From assembly GCA_037481935.1 (NCBI GenBank), contig JBBFKQ010000002.1, forward strand, positions 124,001 to 188,000: DNA of 64,000 nucleotides, given 5' to 3'. This document shows, piece by piece, positions 1 through 7,469 of the stretch; position 1 is the first letter of the stretch, and each line of letters starts with the position of its first letter. The DNA is from Aquificaceae bacterium (lineage in GTDB: Bacteria > Aquificota > Aquificia > Aquificales > Aquificaceae). The notes beneath the pieces are model-generated. The model was given only the letters and a program-made list of their open reading frames with translations. It was not told where the DNA came from and searched no databases. The translations under genes and the position numbers were made by a program.

Positions 1-412
1 AGGCCTTTGGCTCTCTCTGTGGGTCTATACCCAGAAGAGTTACTGGCTTGTCTTTTACTCCATACTTGAGGATTCCTCTGCTTACGAGCCTGGGTGCCAC
101 ACCCAGAACTTCCGAGTTGTCCTCAAGCCTCTGCACCAAATCCTGCCATCCCAGTATTCTGTCCTTTTCCCTGGGTTTTTCACCAAGAAGAAGGGCTGTA
201 GCCTCCACCTGCTGATGCTCTTCCCTCGGCTTTATCCTTATATGTGGCTCTAGGTCTATGACCTGCTGTATAAAGTAGTTCTGAAAACCAAGCATAAGGG
301 AGCTCATCACTATGAAGGCGGAAACTCCTATGGAAACGCCAACCACAGAAACAAGCGTCTGTCTTTTCCTTTCAAGGAGAAGTTTGAAGGCAACAAAGAG
401 CACATGTCTCAT
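1..412 (-). CDS. ABC transporter permease (MacB/LolC FtsX-type), N-terminal part, cut by window edge
   Basis: Reading frame on the minus strand starting at ATG 412 and running off the left edge, so only about 137 N-terminal residues are visible. The N-terminus has a short basic cytoplasmic stretch (LLLERKRQ) followed by a hydrophobic helix (TLVSVVGVSIGVSAFIVMSS), the usual start of FtsX/MacB/LolC-family permeases. It then enters a soluble periplasmic domain (around IDLEPHIRIKP). It overlaps the upstream adaptor gene by ATGA, so the two are probably translationally coupled and form an adaptor-permease exporter. The ATPase is presumably further left. Substrate (lipoprotein, peptide or drug) cannot be told from this fragment. 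Confidence 0.75.
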   Translation of the reverse strand, partial: MRHVLFVAFKLLLERKRQTLVSVVGVSIGVSAFIVMSSLMLGFQNYFIQQVIDLEPHIRIKPREEHQQVEATALLLGEKPREKDRILGWQDLVQRLEDNSEVLGVAPRLVSRGILKYGVKDKPVTLLGIDPQREPKA

Positions 413-1515
413 GGCAGTATTACTCTGTCACCCGGCCTGAGTCCCTCTAATACCTCAAAATACTCTCCGTATCTCCTCCCAACCTTTACGGGAGTCTTTA
501 CCCTTCTCACCCCGTCGTAAAGAAGCACATGCCCTTCTCTGTAAGCCACCGCCGGTATGAGAAGAGCTCTCTTCCTCTCCACCTCTATCTGACCGTCCAC
601 CGTTGAGCCGTTGGGAAGGTCTTCTGGCAGTTCTGCACTTACCTTTACCGTTATGAGCTTTCTGCTTCTGTCCACTTCCCTTACTACCTGAAAGACCCTT
701 CCCTCAAAACTTCTTTCAGGGTATGCATCCACCCTTAGAAGAACCCTCTGTCCCTCCTTCAGCATACTGGCATACTCCTCATCCACTTCAAGCCATACCT
801 CCCATCCTCCTGAACCCACTGAAAAGAGTCTGTTTTCCTGACTTATGTGGTTTATGTAATCACCGGGGTTTACAAACTTTTTCAGCACATACCCCTCTAT
901 GGGGCTTTTTATGGTGTATTTTTCCTTTTCTCTTATGAGCCTTTCCCTCTCCGCCAGAAGCACCCTTTCCTCAGACCTGAGAGAGTTTATGGCATCCTCG
1001 TAGCTACTTTTTGCCCTTTCATGCTCTTTTGAGGCCAGTTCATACTGAGTTCTGCTCTGCTCATAGGTTTCTCTCGGTATAAGACCCTGTGAAAAGAGCC
1101 TTTCCCTTCTCTCAAAAAGCCTCCTGCTGTTTTCCATACTTACGCGTGAAGATTCAACGGCATTTTCAAGGCTTCTCAGATAGGGTGAGCCTTCCTTCAG
1201 CCTCTCACGCACAAGATTGAGCCTCTCTGATGCCTCCCTTATGCCCGCCTCCAGGGGTCCTGCATCCATCAGGGCAAGCACCTGCCCCTTTCTTACAAAG
1301 TCCCCCTCCTTCACATAAACTTCCTTCACATGTCCGGAAACTTCAGCCCTTACCACCACATACTGGCTCGCCTTTGCAAAACCGGAGCCGTAAACCAGTA
1401 TCTTTACCTCTTCCTCCTTTGCCACTGCGTAGTTTTCCCTGTTTCCTCTTACTGCGAGCAAAAGCACAAGGAGCGCAATAAAGATTAAGGGAAGAGCCAG
1501 GAGGAGCCTGCGCAT
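409..1515 (-). CDS. HlyD/MacA-family periplasmic adaptor protein
   Basis: 368 residues. An N-terminal membrane anchor (about residues 3-23, LLLALPLIFIALLVLLLAV) is followed by a barrel-sandwich/lipoyl half-motif (about 55-90, SGHVKEVYVKEGDFVRKG). A long Arg/Glu-rich coiled-coil hairpin follows (about 90-200), then the second lipoyl half (SPIEGYVLKKFVNPGD) and a beta-barrel domain. This order is that of membrane-fusion proteins that link an inner-membrane ABC or RND pump to an outer-membrane channel. The gene precedes an FtsX-type permease with an ATGA overlap, which favours a MacAB-like tripartite exporter over an RND pump. No outer-membrane channel gene is in view. Confidence 0.85.
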   Translation of the reverse strand: MRRLLLALPLIFIALLVLLLAVRGNRENYAVAKEEEVKILVYGSGFAKASQYVVVRAEVSGHVKEVYVKEGDFVRKGQVLALMDAGPLEAGIREASERLNLVRERLKEGSPYLRSLENAVESSRVSMENSRRLFERRERLFSQGLIPRETYEQSRTQYELASKEHERAKSSYEDAINSLRSEERVLLAERERLIREKEKYTIKSPIEGYVLKKFVNPGDYINHISQENRLFSVGSGGWEVWLEVDEEYASMLKEGQRVLLRVDAYPERSFEGRVFQVVREVDRSRKLITVKVSAELPEDLPNGSTVDGQIEVERKRALLIPAVAYREGHVLLYDGVRRVKTPVKVGRRYGEYFEVLEGLRPGDRVILP

Positions 1516-1528
1516 CTCTGTTATATTA

Positions 1529-2170
1529 TCACAGAACCCCTATCCTTTCCCTGTTACCTAATACCACCAGAATGTCATCTGGAAGTATTACCTCCTCAGC
1601 TGATGGGTTAACTATGAACCTTTCGCCCCTCTTTATGGCAAGCACTGTCACATCGTATTTTCTTCTGAGGTCAAGCTCCCTGAGGGTTCTGTTGTGAAGT
1701 CTCTGCGGTGGCTTCATTTCAAATATGCTGTAGTTTTCCGCTATGGGTATCTCCTCTATAAAGCCACCCATGAGAAGAGAATGGGCAAGCCTTATGGCCA
1801 TATCCCTTTCAGGATGTATTACCCTGCTCACCCCAAGCCTTTCAAGAATTCTTCCATGAAGTGGGTTGACCGCCTTGGCTATTATCTCTTTCACTCCAAG
1901 CTCCATGAGCTGAACCACCACGAGTATGCTTGCCTCAATGTTTTCCCCTATGCTCACTATCACCACATCCGCATTGGCTATGCCAGACTCCTTTAGGGCC
2001 TTTTCATTGGTGGCATCAAGTATGAAGGCTTGAGATACAAGCTCCGCTATGGCCTTTACCTTCTCCTCATCCACATCACAGGCTATAACCTCCGCACCGC
2101 CTTCGGCCAAGGTCTTTGCCACGTTAAAACCGAACCTTCCAAGTCCAATAACTCCAAAAACCTTCTTCAT
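1529..2170 (-). CDS. ktrA: Ktr/Trk potassium uptake regulatory subunit (RCK domain)
   Basis: 213 residues, the usual length for KtrA. A Rossmann NAD/ATP-binding RCK_N domain begins at once, with GLGRFG at residues 9-14 and an acidic residue (D31) at the end of the second strand. An RCK_C (TrkA_C) domain fills the last third. KtrA forms a cytosolic ring gating the membrane subunit KtrB. It lies directly downstream of the ktrB gene with an ATGA overlap (stop of ktrB inside the ktrA start), so the two are co-translated. A single RCK unit argues for KtrA rather than the double-length TrkA. Confidence 0.88.
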   Translation of the reverse strand: MKKVFGVIGLGRFGFNVAKTLAEGGAEVIACDVDEEKVKAIAELVSQAFILDATNEKALKESGIANADVVIVSIGENIEASILVVVQLMELGVKEIIAKAVNPLHGRILERLGVSRVIHPERDMAIRLAHSLLMGGFIEEIPIAENYSIFEMKPPQRLHNRTLRELDLRRKYDVTVLAIKRGERFIVNPSAEEVILPDDILVVLGNRERIGVL

Positions 2171-3489
2171 ATCAAAAGCCTCGCCTCAGGAAGTTTTACA
2201 TGAGTTGGTTTTTCTTTACCCACAAGGGCAAGCATAAAGCCAAGCAGGCCCACCCTTCCTATGAGCATGCTTAGAATTATAAGGCCTTTACCCAAGGGAG
2301 AAAAGTCTGCAGAGAGGCTAAGGCCCTTAGGATTGCCCAAAGAAAGCCCCACAGTAGCAAAGGCCGATACCGTCTCAAAGAGAGCGGGCAATAGTTTTAT
2401 GTTTTCAATCTCTGCCAGAAGCATGGCCACAATAGTGTTGTAGGCAAAGGCCAAGCTAAGTATAACCATAGCCCTATGCACTTGAACTTCTATGAGCCTC
2501 CTTCCAAAGACTACCACATCTTGCCTACCCTTTATATAAGAAAGCACAGCCAAAAAGACCACCACAGCCGTTATGGTTTTTATGCCCCCACCAGTGCCAC
2601 CGGGAGAAGCTCCCACAAACATAAGGTTTATTATCAAAAACTGGGATGCCTCAGAAAGCTTTGCAATATCTATGGTGTTAAAGCCGGCCGTTCTGGCAGA
2701 AACGCTATGAAAGAAGCTTGCAAGCACCTTTTCTCCCAAAGACATATCTTTGAAGCGCCACAGGTCAAAAAGAAGGAAAATAAAGCCTATAAGAATAAGA
2801 AAGGAAGAAGACAAAAAGACAAGCTTTGTATGTGTAGAAATCCTCCTTATCTCACCCCTTTTGTAGAGTATTAGCTCGTATATAACATAAAAGCCCAACC
2901 CACCAAGGATTATCAAAAGGCTTATAACCAAGTTTACCCATACATTTCCCCTAAAACCCATAAGGTTATCAGAAAAGGTGGAAAAGCCGGCGTTGTTGAA
3001 GGCGGAAACAGAATGAAATAGGCTGGCAAAAAAGGCATTTGCTGGGTCCCTTAGTTTAAACAGAAAAGGCGGAAAGAGGGCAAGCATGCCAAGGAACTCA
3101 ATAAAGAAAACAATGGGTATAATCCTTTTTATAAACCTTACAAGCCCATGCATACCGGGATAGTTAAAAGACTCTGCCAGCATAAGCCTATCTCTCAAAC
3201 CTAGCCTCTTCCTAAGGGATATAAAAAAGTAAGTGGTAAGGGTCATATATCCAAGGCCACCTATTTGAATAAGGGCCAATACCACAACCTTTCCAAAGAA
3301 GTTTAGGTCTTTTTCCGTGTCAAGCACCACAAGGCCTGTTACCGTTGTGGCAGAGGTGGCGGTAAAAAGGGCGTCCAAGTAGCTTATAGGTCTTGTGGTG
3401 GAAAGATATATAAGGACGGAGCCTATGAGTATTACTACTAAGTAGGAAGTCAGCAATATTCTATGTGGCGTCCACTCAAAATTTTTCAT
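2167..3489 (-). CDS. ktrB: Ktr/Trk potassium transporter membrane subunit
   Basis: 440 residues of strongly hydrophobic sequence with the four pore-loop repeats of the TrkH/KtrB/HKT superfamily. Each carries a filter glycine: SATTVTGL, SAFNNAGFS, SARTAGFNT and SAFATVGLS. The glycine-rich intramembrane gate loop (GASPGGTGGGIKT) lies in the third repeat. It is the ion-conducting subunit paired with the overlapping ktrA. Base composition (about 40% G+C by hand count of sample lines) is lower than that of the adaptor gene to its left (about 60%) and marks the start of a lower-GC stretch that continues into mnmC2. Confidence 0.9.
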   Translation of the reverse strand: MKNFEWTPHRILLTSYLVVILIGSVLIYLSTTRPISYLDALFTATSATTVTGLVVLDTEKDLNFFGKVVVLALIQIGGLGYMTLTTYFFISLRKRLGLRDRLMLAESFNYPGMHGLVRFIKRIIPIVFFIEFLGMLALFPPFLFKLRDPANAFFASLFHSVSAFNNAGFSTFSDNLMGFRGNVWVNLVISLLIILGGLGFYVIYELILYKRGEIRRISTHTKLVFLSSSFLILIGFIFLLFDLWRFKDMSLGEKVLASFFHSVSARTAGFNTIDIAKLSEASQFLIINLMFVGASPGGTGGGIKTITAVVVFLAVLSYIKGRQDVVVFGRRLIEVQVHRAMVILSLAFAYNTIVAMLLAEIENIKLLPALFETVSAFATVGLSLGNPKGLSLSADFSPLGKGLIILSMLIGRVGLLGFMLALVGKEKPTHVKLPEARLLI

Positions 3490-3506
3490 GCCTTAGTTAA
3501 ATTTTA

Positions 3507-3512
3507 ATTATA
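3507..3512 (-). promoter_or_regulatory. Candidate -10 element for ktrB-ktrA
   Basis: TATAAT on the minus strand, 17 nt before the ktrB start. A short AAGG ribosome-binding sequence sits between the two. No clear -35 is visible. Confidence 0.45.
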
Positions 3513-3561
3513 TTTGTTTTCACAAGGTCAGTTTATAAACAGCCCCCGCAGGGCAATTCCC

Positions 3562-3588
3562 TTGACAAAATTCTAAGGTTGCTATATT
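3562..3588 (+). promoter_or_regulatory. Candidate sigma70 promoter for the thioredoxin-like gene
   Basis: TTGACA at 3562-3567 and TATATT at 3583-3588 with 15 nt between them (17 if TATTAC at 3585-3590 is used). It lies about 25 nt upstream of the ATG at 3614 and is one of the few -35/-10 pairs in the window with a consensus -35. Confidence 0.45.
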
Positions 3589-3613
3589 ACATAAACAGAG
3601 AGATGATAAAGCT

Positions 3614-3868
3614 ATGAAATGGGAGCTTTTTAGGGCGGATTGCAAACTCTGCGACAAGATGGAAAACATGATAAGAGAGAGCTTCCCCTTGGTGAATTTA
3701 GAGGTTCATAGGGCAAGTGAATGTATAGATGGGAGTTGCTGTAAATTGGCTGAAAACTATGGAATTAGATGCGTGCCAACCCTTGTTATAAATGGAAAGA
3801 TCGTAGCAGAAGGCATTGTTGATAAAAATGTAATAGATGAACTAAGAAGGAAATATTACAAGGTCTAA
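3614..3868 (+). CDS. Thioredoxin/glutaredoxin-like small protein with CxxC
   Basis: 84 residues with a thioredoxin-fold layout: beta strand (KWELFRA), redox motif CKLC (C10, C13), helix, and the cis-proline segment CVPTLVI (P55) followed by the GK turn. It carries four further cysteines (C37, C42, C43, C53), unusual for so short a redoxin. The ATG at 3614 follows a weak GA-rich ribosome-binding region. It precedes mnmC2 by 12 nt, so the two are probably co-transcribed. Likely a cytosolic dithiol oxidoreductase or a metal/sulfur-handling redoxin. The partner is unknown. The low G+C matches the following gene. Confidence 0.65.
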   Translation: MKWELFRADCKLCDKMENMIRESFPLVNLEVHRASECIDGSCCKLAENYGIRCVPTLVINGKIVAEGIVDKNVIDELRRKYYKV

Positions 3869-3880
3869 AATAATTGAATT

Positions 3881-4846
3881 ATGAAGGTTGAAAGGGTTAT
3901 AAAAGTCTATTTAACAAGAGAAGGCATAGATATACCCGAAGAGAGATTAAGCAGTATAGTTTTAGAACTAAAATCTTGGTTAAAGCCTTCCCTTGAAGGG
4001 TCTGGCATTATAAAAACACAGGAAGGTGATTTTACTCTTATGCATTCCCATTACGGAGAACCGTACCATAGCCTATCTGCCGGTGCCATAAGGGAATGTC
4101 TTGAAAAGTTTTTTAACCCTTCTGGACTTTTGGAGAAGGTACAAAGCCTCAAAAGGATAAACATCTTAGATATTGGCTTTGGACTTGGCTATAATGTGGC
4201 TGTAGCCATCAAAAAGTTAAAAGAGATAAACCCACTTATAGAGATTGAAATAATATCCCTTGAGAAGGAAGTGCCTGCTCAAGTTCCACCAATGCCAAAA
4301 GAGTTTAGAAGCATCCACAAAAATATTTTGGAAAAGCTTCCCAGCTTTGAGGAAGATGGTGTAAGTTTTAAGCTTTACCTTGGGGATGCAAGGGAAAGTA
4401 TAAAGAAGATAAAAGACTTTGAAGCCCATGCGGTTTTTCATGATGGCTTTTCACCTTACAGAAATCCAGAGCTGTGGAGCCTTCAGTTTCTCGCTCAGGT
4501 AAGGAGACTTATGGTTGCTGATGGTGTGTGGGTTTCTTACACCTCTTCCCTGCCTGTGAGAAAGGCCCTGAAGGAGCTGGGCTTTAGCCTCTTTTCTACG
4601 GAGGGCGTGGGCAGGAAGAGGGGAGGAACGGGAGCGTGTTTTGGCTGTGAAGAAAGGCTCAAAAAGGATGAGAAAAGAAAGCTCTGTCTTTCCCCTTATG
4701 CCATACCCTTCCTTGACCCCGAAATGAAAAGTGAGCCTCTGGATATACTCCTTGACTACAGGATAAGGGTGGAACTTCTGAAAATGGCCCAGGGCGGACT
4801 TGAACCGCCGACACCCCGGTTTTCAGCCGGGTGCTCTACCAACTGA
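3881..4846 (+). CDS. mnmC2: tRNA (mnm5s2U34) methyltransferase, MnmC2-type, stand-alone
   Basis: SAM-dependent methyltransferase of the Methyltransf_30/DUF752 family. Motif I (ILDIGFGLGYN, residues 95-105) and the family signature DGFSPYRNPELW (188-199) are present, followed by GVGRKRGGTGA. In enterobacteria this domain is fused to an FAD oxidase. In Aquifex aeolicus it is known as a separate enzyme completing mnm5U at the tRNA wobble position, and the length here fits that form. The frame runs on through the antisense strand of tRNA-Phe, so about the last 20 residues (302-321) copy tRNA sequence and stop within it. G+C rises abruptly after about position 4440, from roughly 35-40% to 50-58% by hand count. 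Confidence 0.82.
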   Translation: MKVERVIKVYLTREGIDIPEERLSSIVLELKSWLKPSLEGSGIIKTQEGDFTLMHSHYGEPYHSLSAGAIRECLEKFFNPSGLLEKVQSLKRINILDIGFGLGYNVAVAIKKLKEINPLIEIEIISLEKEVPAQVPPMPKEFRSIHKNILEKLPSFEEDGVSFKLYLGDARESIKKIKDFEAHAVFHDGFSPYRNPELWSLQFLAQVRRLMVADGVWVSYTSSLPVRKALKELGFSLFSTEGVGRKRGGTGACFGCEERLKKDEKRKLCLSPYAIPFLDPEMKSEPLDILLDYRIRVELLKMAQGGLEPPTPRFSAGCSTN

Positions 4847-4857
4847 GCTACCGGGCC
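4785..4857 (-). tRNA. tRNA-Phe (anticodon GAA)
   Basis: Minus-strand cloverleaf of 73 nt. The acceptor stem GGCCCGG pairs with CTGGGCC (one G-U). The D arm contains AGTTGGTAGA. The anticodon stem CCCGG/CCGGG encloses loop CTGAAAA, giving anticodon GAA. The T arm is GGCGG-TTCAAGT-CCGCC, with discriminator A. CCA is not encoded; TTTT follows, which may help termination. The 3' two-thirds overlaps the end of mnmC2 on the other strand. Confidence 0.95.
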
Positions 4858-4869
4858 TGTGAAGTTAAT

Positions 4870-4875
4870 ATTATA
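4870..4875 (-). promoter_or_regulatory. Candidate -10 for tRNA-Phe
   Basis: TATAAT on the minus strand, 12 nt before the first base of the mature tRNA. This allows a transcript start a few bases upstream of the tRNA 5' end. It overlaps the ribosome-binding region of the divergent cytochrome gene. Confidence 0.5.
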
Positions 4876-4892
4876 TATCCAAGGAGGGAAAA

Positions 4893-5792
4893 ATGACAGC
4901 CCTTTTTGTGCTCTTTTTTCTTCTCACCTCCTGCGGTGATGTTTTTGTGGAGAAGGACCTCCTTCAGAGACCTCAGTCAAAGAGATGTTCTGACTGTCAT
5001 GCGGAGATATTCAGAGAGTGGGAAAAGAGCAGGCATGCCATGGCATGGAAGAGCGAAAAGTTCAGGCTTGAAAGCGAGGATTACACAAAGACCAAGTGTC
5101 TTTCCTGCCACGCACCCCATCAGGTTGACCCGGAGATAAAACCCGTCCTGAGGGTTGAGTTCAAAGAGGATGGGGTTTCCTGCGTTGCCTGCCATTTCAA
5201 AGAGCAGACAAAGGCTATGCACGGACCCCACAAAGTATGGTCTCCACCTCATCCATCACGGCAGGACCTTAACTACACAAAGTCCTTCTTCTGTGCAGGA
5301 TGCCATCAGGAAACATACAGGGAATGGCATTTAACAAAGGTTCAGAAGTCCTGTCAAGACTGCCACATGCCCTCCATGGGAGAAAAAAGGCTCGTTCAGA
5401 AGTTTCCCTTTGAATACTTCCACAGCAAAAAGCCAAGACATGACCACAGCTTTCCTGCTGGTAAGGCAAAGCCAGAGGATGTGCTCCTTGAGCTGGAAAG
5501 GGGAGAAACTCTGAGGCTTAAGGTAACCAACCTGGGTGTTCCCCACAACCTGCCCACCGCAGACCAGGGGGACCCAAAGCTCTACATAATAGTGAACGCA
5601 ACCCTTCCCACAGGAGAGTCTGCAAGGGTGGTAAGAGTCCTTTCCTATCAGGCAAAAAACGCCCTTGTGTATGGTGTCCCCACCTACATTGACCTTCCAT
5701 GGCAGGAGGTGGAGAGCCTGAGTGTCAGCGTGCAGAGGAAGCTGAGCTGGAAGGAAGAGAGGGAGAAGATAAAGGAGGTCAAAGTCAGGTAG
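4893..5792 (+). CDS. Pentaheme c-type cytochrome, predicted lipoprotein
   Basis: 299 residues. A short hydrophobic leader ends in a lipobox-like LLTSC (C14), so the protein is probably lipid-anchored outside the cytoplasmic membrane. Five CxxCH heme-binding motifs are visible: CSDCH (32-36), CLSCH (69-73), CVACH (97-101), CAGCH (134-138) and CQDCH (154-158). Many extra histidines can serve as distal ligands. The C-terminal half (about 180-299) has no heme motifs and looks like a beta-rich domain. Spacing resembles the cytochrome c554 group. Being just upstream of the oxidase operon suggests electron transfer, but the partner is not shown. A strong AAGGAGGG site precedes the ATG. Confidence 0.8.
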   Translation: MTALFVLFFLLTSCGDVFVEKDLLQRPQSKRCSDCHAEIFREWEKSRHAMAWKSEKFRLESEDYTKTKCLSCHAPHQVDPEIKPVLRVEFKEDGVSCVACHFKEQTKAMHGPHKVWSPPHPSRQDLNYTKSFFCAGCHQETYREWHLTKVQKSCQDCHMPSMGEKRLVQKFPFEYFHSKKPRHDHSFPAGKAKPEDVLLELERGETLRLKVTNLGVPHNLPTADQGDPKLYIIVNATLPTGESARVVRVLSYQAKNALVYGVPTYIDLPWQEVESLSVSVQRKLSWKEEREKIKEVKVR

Positions 5793-5829
5793 TATAAGTT
5801 TTTCTTATAATGCTATAAGCAAATGTGGA

Positions 5830-5859
5830 TTGATTGTATGCGACAGGACTTATTAATAT
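5830..5859 (+). promoter_or_regulatory. Possible promoter of the cox operon
   Basis: The 100-nt gap before coxC holds TTGATT (5830-5835) and an AT-rich -10-like stretch (TATTAATAT, 5851-5859). Two earlier TATAAT/TATAAG-like hexamers lie near 5800-5815. A strong AGGAGG ribosome-binding site follows. The exact promoter cannot be decided by eye. Confidence 0.35.
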
Positions 5860-5892
5860 TTTTACTCCTACAAGGCTAAGAGGAGGTAAAAT

Positions 5893-6675
5893 ATGGCACA
5901 GCACGAGGTGCACCACCACCTTGGAGAGCACGAGTACAGCTACTGGCCCCTGCCCGTAGGTCTTGCAGTTCTCTTAATCCCGCTCACCTTCATAGCCCTT
6001 ATGGTGTGGCAGAAGCCCATGCTTGCTCTCATCTTTGGGGGCGTGAGTCTCGTCCTCTTTGTTCTGGGTATAGTGGGTTGGATAAACGAGTTCTTCTCAA
6101 AGGGGCATGAAGAGGGGCTTGGTATGCCCGCTATGATGTTCTTTATAGTGTCTGAGGTGGTAATATTCGGAACCATGTTTGCCGGCTTTTACATGGCAAG
6201 GGCAACGCATGCAGATGTGTGGGCTCAGTGGGTCCCAAAGGGCATGAACCTGACCATACCTGTCATACTTACCTTTATCCTGTGGGCATCAAGTGCCACC
6301 ATAGCCATAGCGGAGAAGCTCTTTGAAAGAGGCAGGAATGGGCTTTCTGCCTTCTTTGTTCTTCTTACTATAGCCCTTGGCTCTGCCTTCATGGTTATTC
6401 ACGTTATGGAGTGGCTTCATCTCTGGCACGAAGGCTTTACCCTCAGCTCCAACATGTATGGCACTGGCTTTTACATGCTCACAGGTATACACACCTCTCA
6501 CATAGTGGTTGGTCTTCTTACCATGCTGGTTGCCATGTTCCTTCTTTTGACGGGAAAGGCAGGTGAGCACAAGGGACACACCTACATCAAGGCAATAACC
6601 ATGTACTGGCACTTTGTGGACATTATGTGGCTTCTCGTGGCAAGCAGTGCCTACCTGATAGGTAGCCTGGCATGA
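5893..6675 (+). CDS. coxC: Cytochrome c oxidase subunit III
   Basis: 260 residues. Seven hydrophobic segments follow a His-rich N-terminus (HEVHHHLGEHEY). Family landmarks include the MPAMMFFIVSEVVIFGTMFAGFY helix, FYMLTGIHTSHIVVGL and the final YWHFVDIMWLLV. Subunit III stabilises the catalytic core of heme-copper oxidases. It is the first gene of coxC-sco-coxB-coxA, an order that differs from the common II-I-III. The AGGAGG site 8 nt before ATG is strong. The stop overlaps the sco start by ATGA. Confidence 0.95.
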   Translation: MAQHEVHHHLGEHEYSYWPLPVGLAVLLIPLTFIALMVWQKPMLALIFGGVSLVLFVLGIVGWINEFFSKGHEEGLGMPAMMFFIVSEVVIFGTMFAGFYMARATHADVWAQWVPKGMNLTIPVILTFILWASSATIAIAEKLFERGRNGLSAFFVLLTIALGSAFMVIHVMEWLHLWHEGFTLSSNMYGTGFYMLTGIHTSHIVVGLLTMLVAMFLLLTGKAGEHKGHTYIKAITMYWHFVDIMWLLVASSAYLIGSLA

Positions 6676-7469
6676 AACCTCTGCTTCTGTTAGCCATGCT
6701 CTTATCCCTCACCTTTGCCAGAGAGCCATACGAATATGGCAGATACACAAGCTACTATGGAGAGCAGGATGTGAGCGTTGTAAAGATACAGGAGGACCTC
6801 TTCATAGGCAAACAGGTCCCAGACGTGAGCGTAAAGACCATAAAGGGAGAGGTAAGTTTGAGAGAGTTCATATCCGGAAAGCCTACAGCCCTTCTCTTTG
6901 CCTACTACACCTGTGATACAGTCTGCCCGATTACTGCAGAAAACCTCTACAAAGTCTCAAAAAATCTTCCCAGAGACTACAGATACCTGGTCCTATCCTT
7001 TGACGAGAGGGATAACATTGAAACTATGAAACAGTTTATGCTCAGAAACTTTGGCACCACAGACCTGCCAGATAACTGGCTCGTGGGGCTTCTTTCAAAA
7101 GAGGACATAAGGAAGCTGACCCAGTCTTTGGGCTACAAGTTCTACTTCATAGACAGGGACAGGATATTTATACATCCCAACGTAACCATATTCCTGTCTC
7201 CAGAGGGAAGGATAATGAGGTATCTATACGGTGCATTCCTGAGAGACAGGGACATAAGCCTTGCCTTTGTTGATGCTCAGAGGGAGAAACCCTCGGTAAA
7301 CAACATCGTTGACCTTGCCATACTCGCCTGTTACAGGTATGACCACGCAAGGAGCAGGTATGTGATAGACCCTACTCTTATATTTGCAGGTCTTGGCCTG
7401 CTGGGACTCTTTGGAACCTTTTCCCTTGCATACCTTTACAGCAGAAATAGAAAGGAGGTGCACCCATGA
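6672..7469 (+). CDS. SCO1/SenC-type copper chaperone for the oxidase
   Basis: 265 residues. A signal peptide (LLLLAMLLSLTFA) is followed by a thioredoxin-like domain with the copper-binding CDTVC motif (CxxxC, about residue 78) and a later His (FIHPNVTIF) in the place of the Sco copper ligand. Unlike most Sco proteins, a hydrophobic helix is at the C-terminus (LIFAGLGLLGLFGTFSLAYLY). The chaperone therefore seems anchored by its tail. It lies between subunits III and II and overlaps both neighbours by ATGA, consistent with loading CuA into subunit II. Confidence 0.9.
   Translation: MKPLLLLAMLLSLTFAREPYEYGRYTSYYGEQDVSVVKIQEDLFIGKQVPDVSVKTIKGEVSLREFISGKPTALLFAYYTCDTVCPITAENLYKVSKNLPRDYRYLVLSFDERDNIETMKQFMLRNFGTTDLPDNWLVGLLSKEDIRKLTQSLGYKFYFIDRDRIFIHPNVTIFLSPEGRIMRYLYGAFLRDRDISLAFVDAQREKPSVNNIVDLAILACYRYDHARSRYVIDPTLIFAGLGLLGLFGTFSLAYLYSRNRKEVHP

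Noticed and set aside
4784-4846. The C-terminal peptide of MnmC2 as a conserved domain
   Set aside because: The peptide is the antisense reading of tRNA-Phe. Similar peptides appear in databases for that reason, so it is not evidence of a domain.
5822-5878. An 18-codon leader-peptide-like frame before coxC
   Set aside because: It has no ribosome-binding site, regulatory codon run or attenuator hairpin. It is too short to support.
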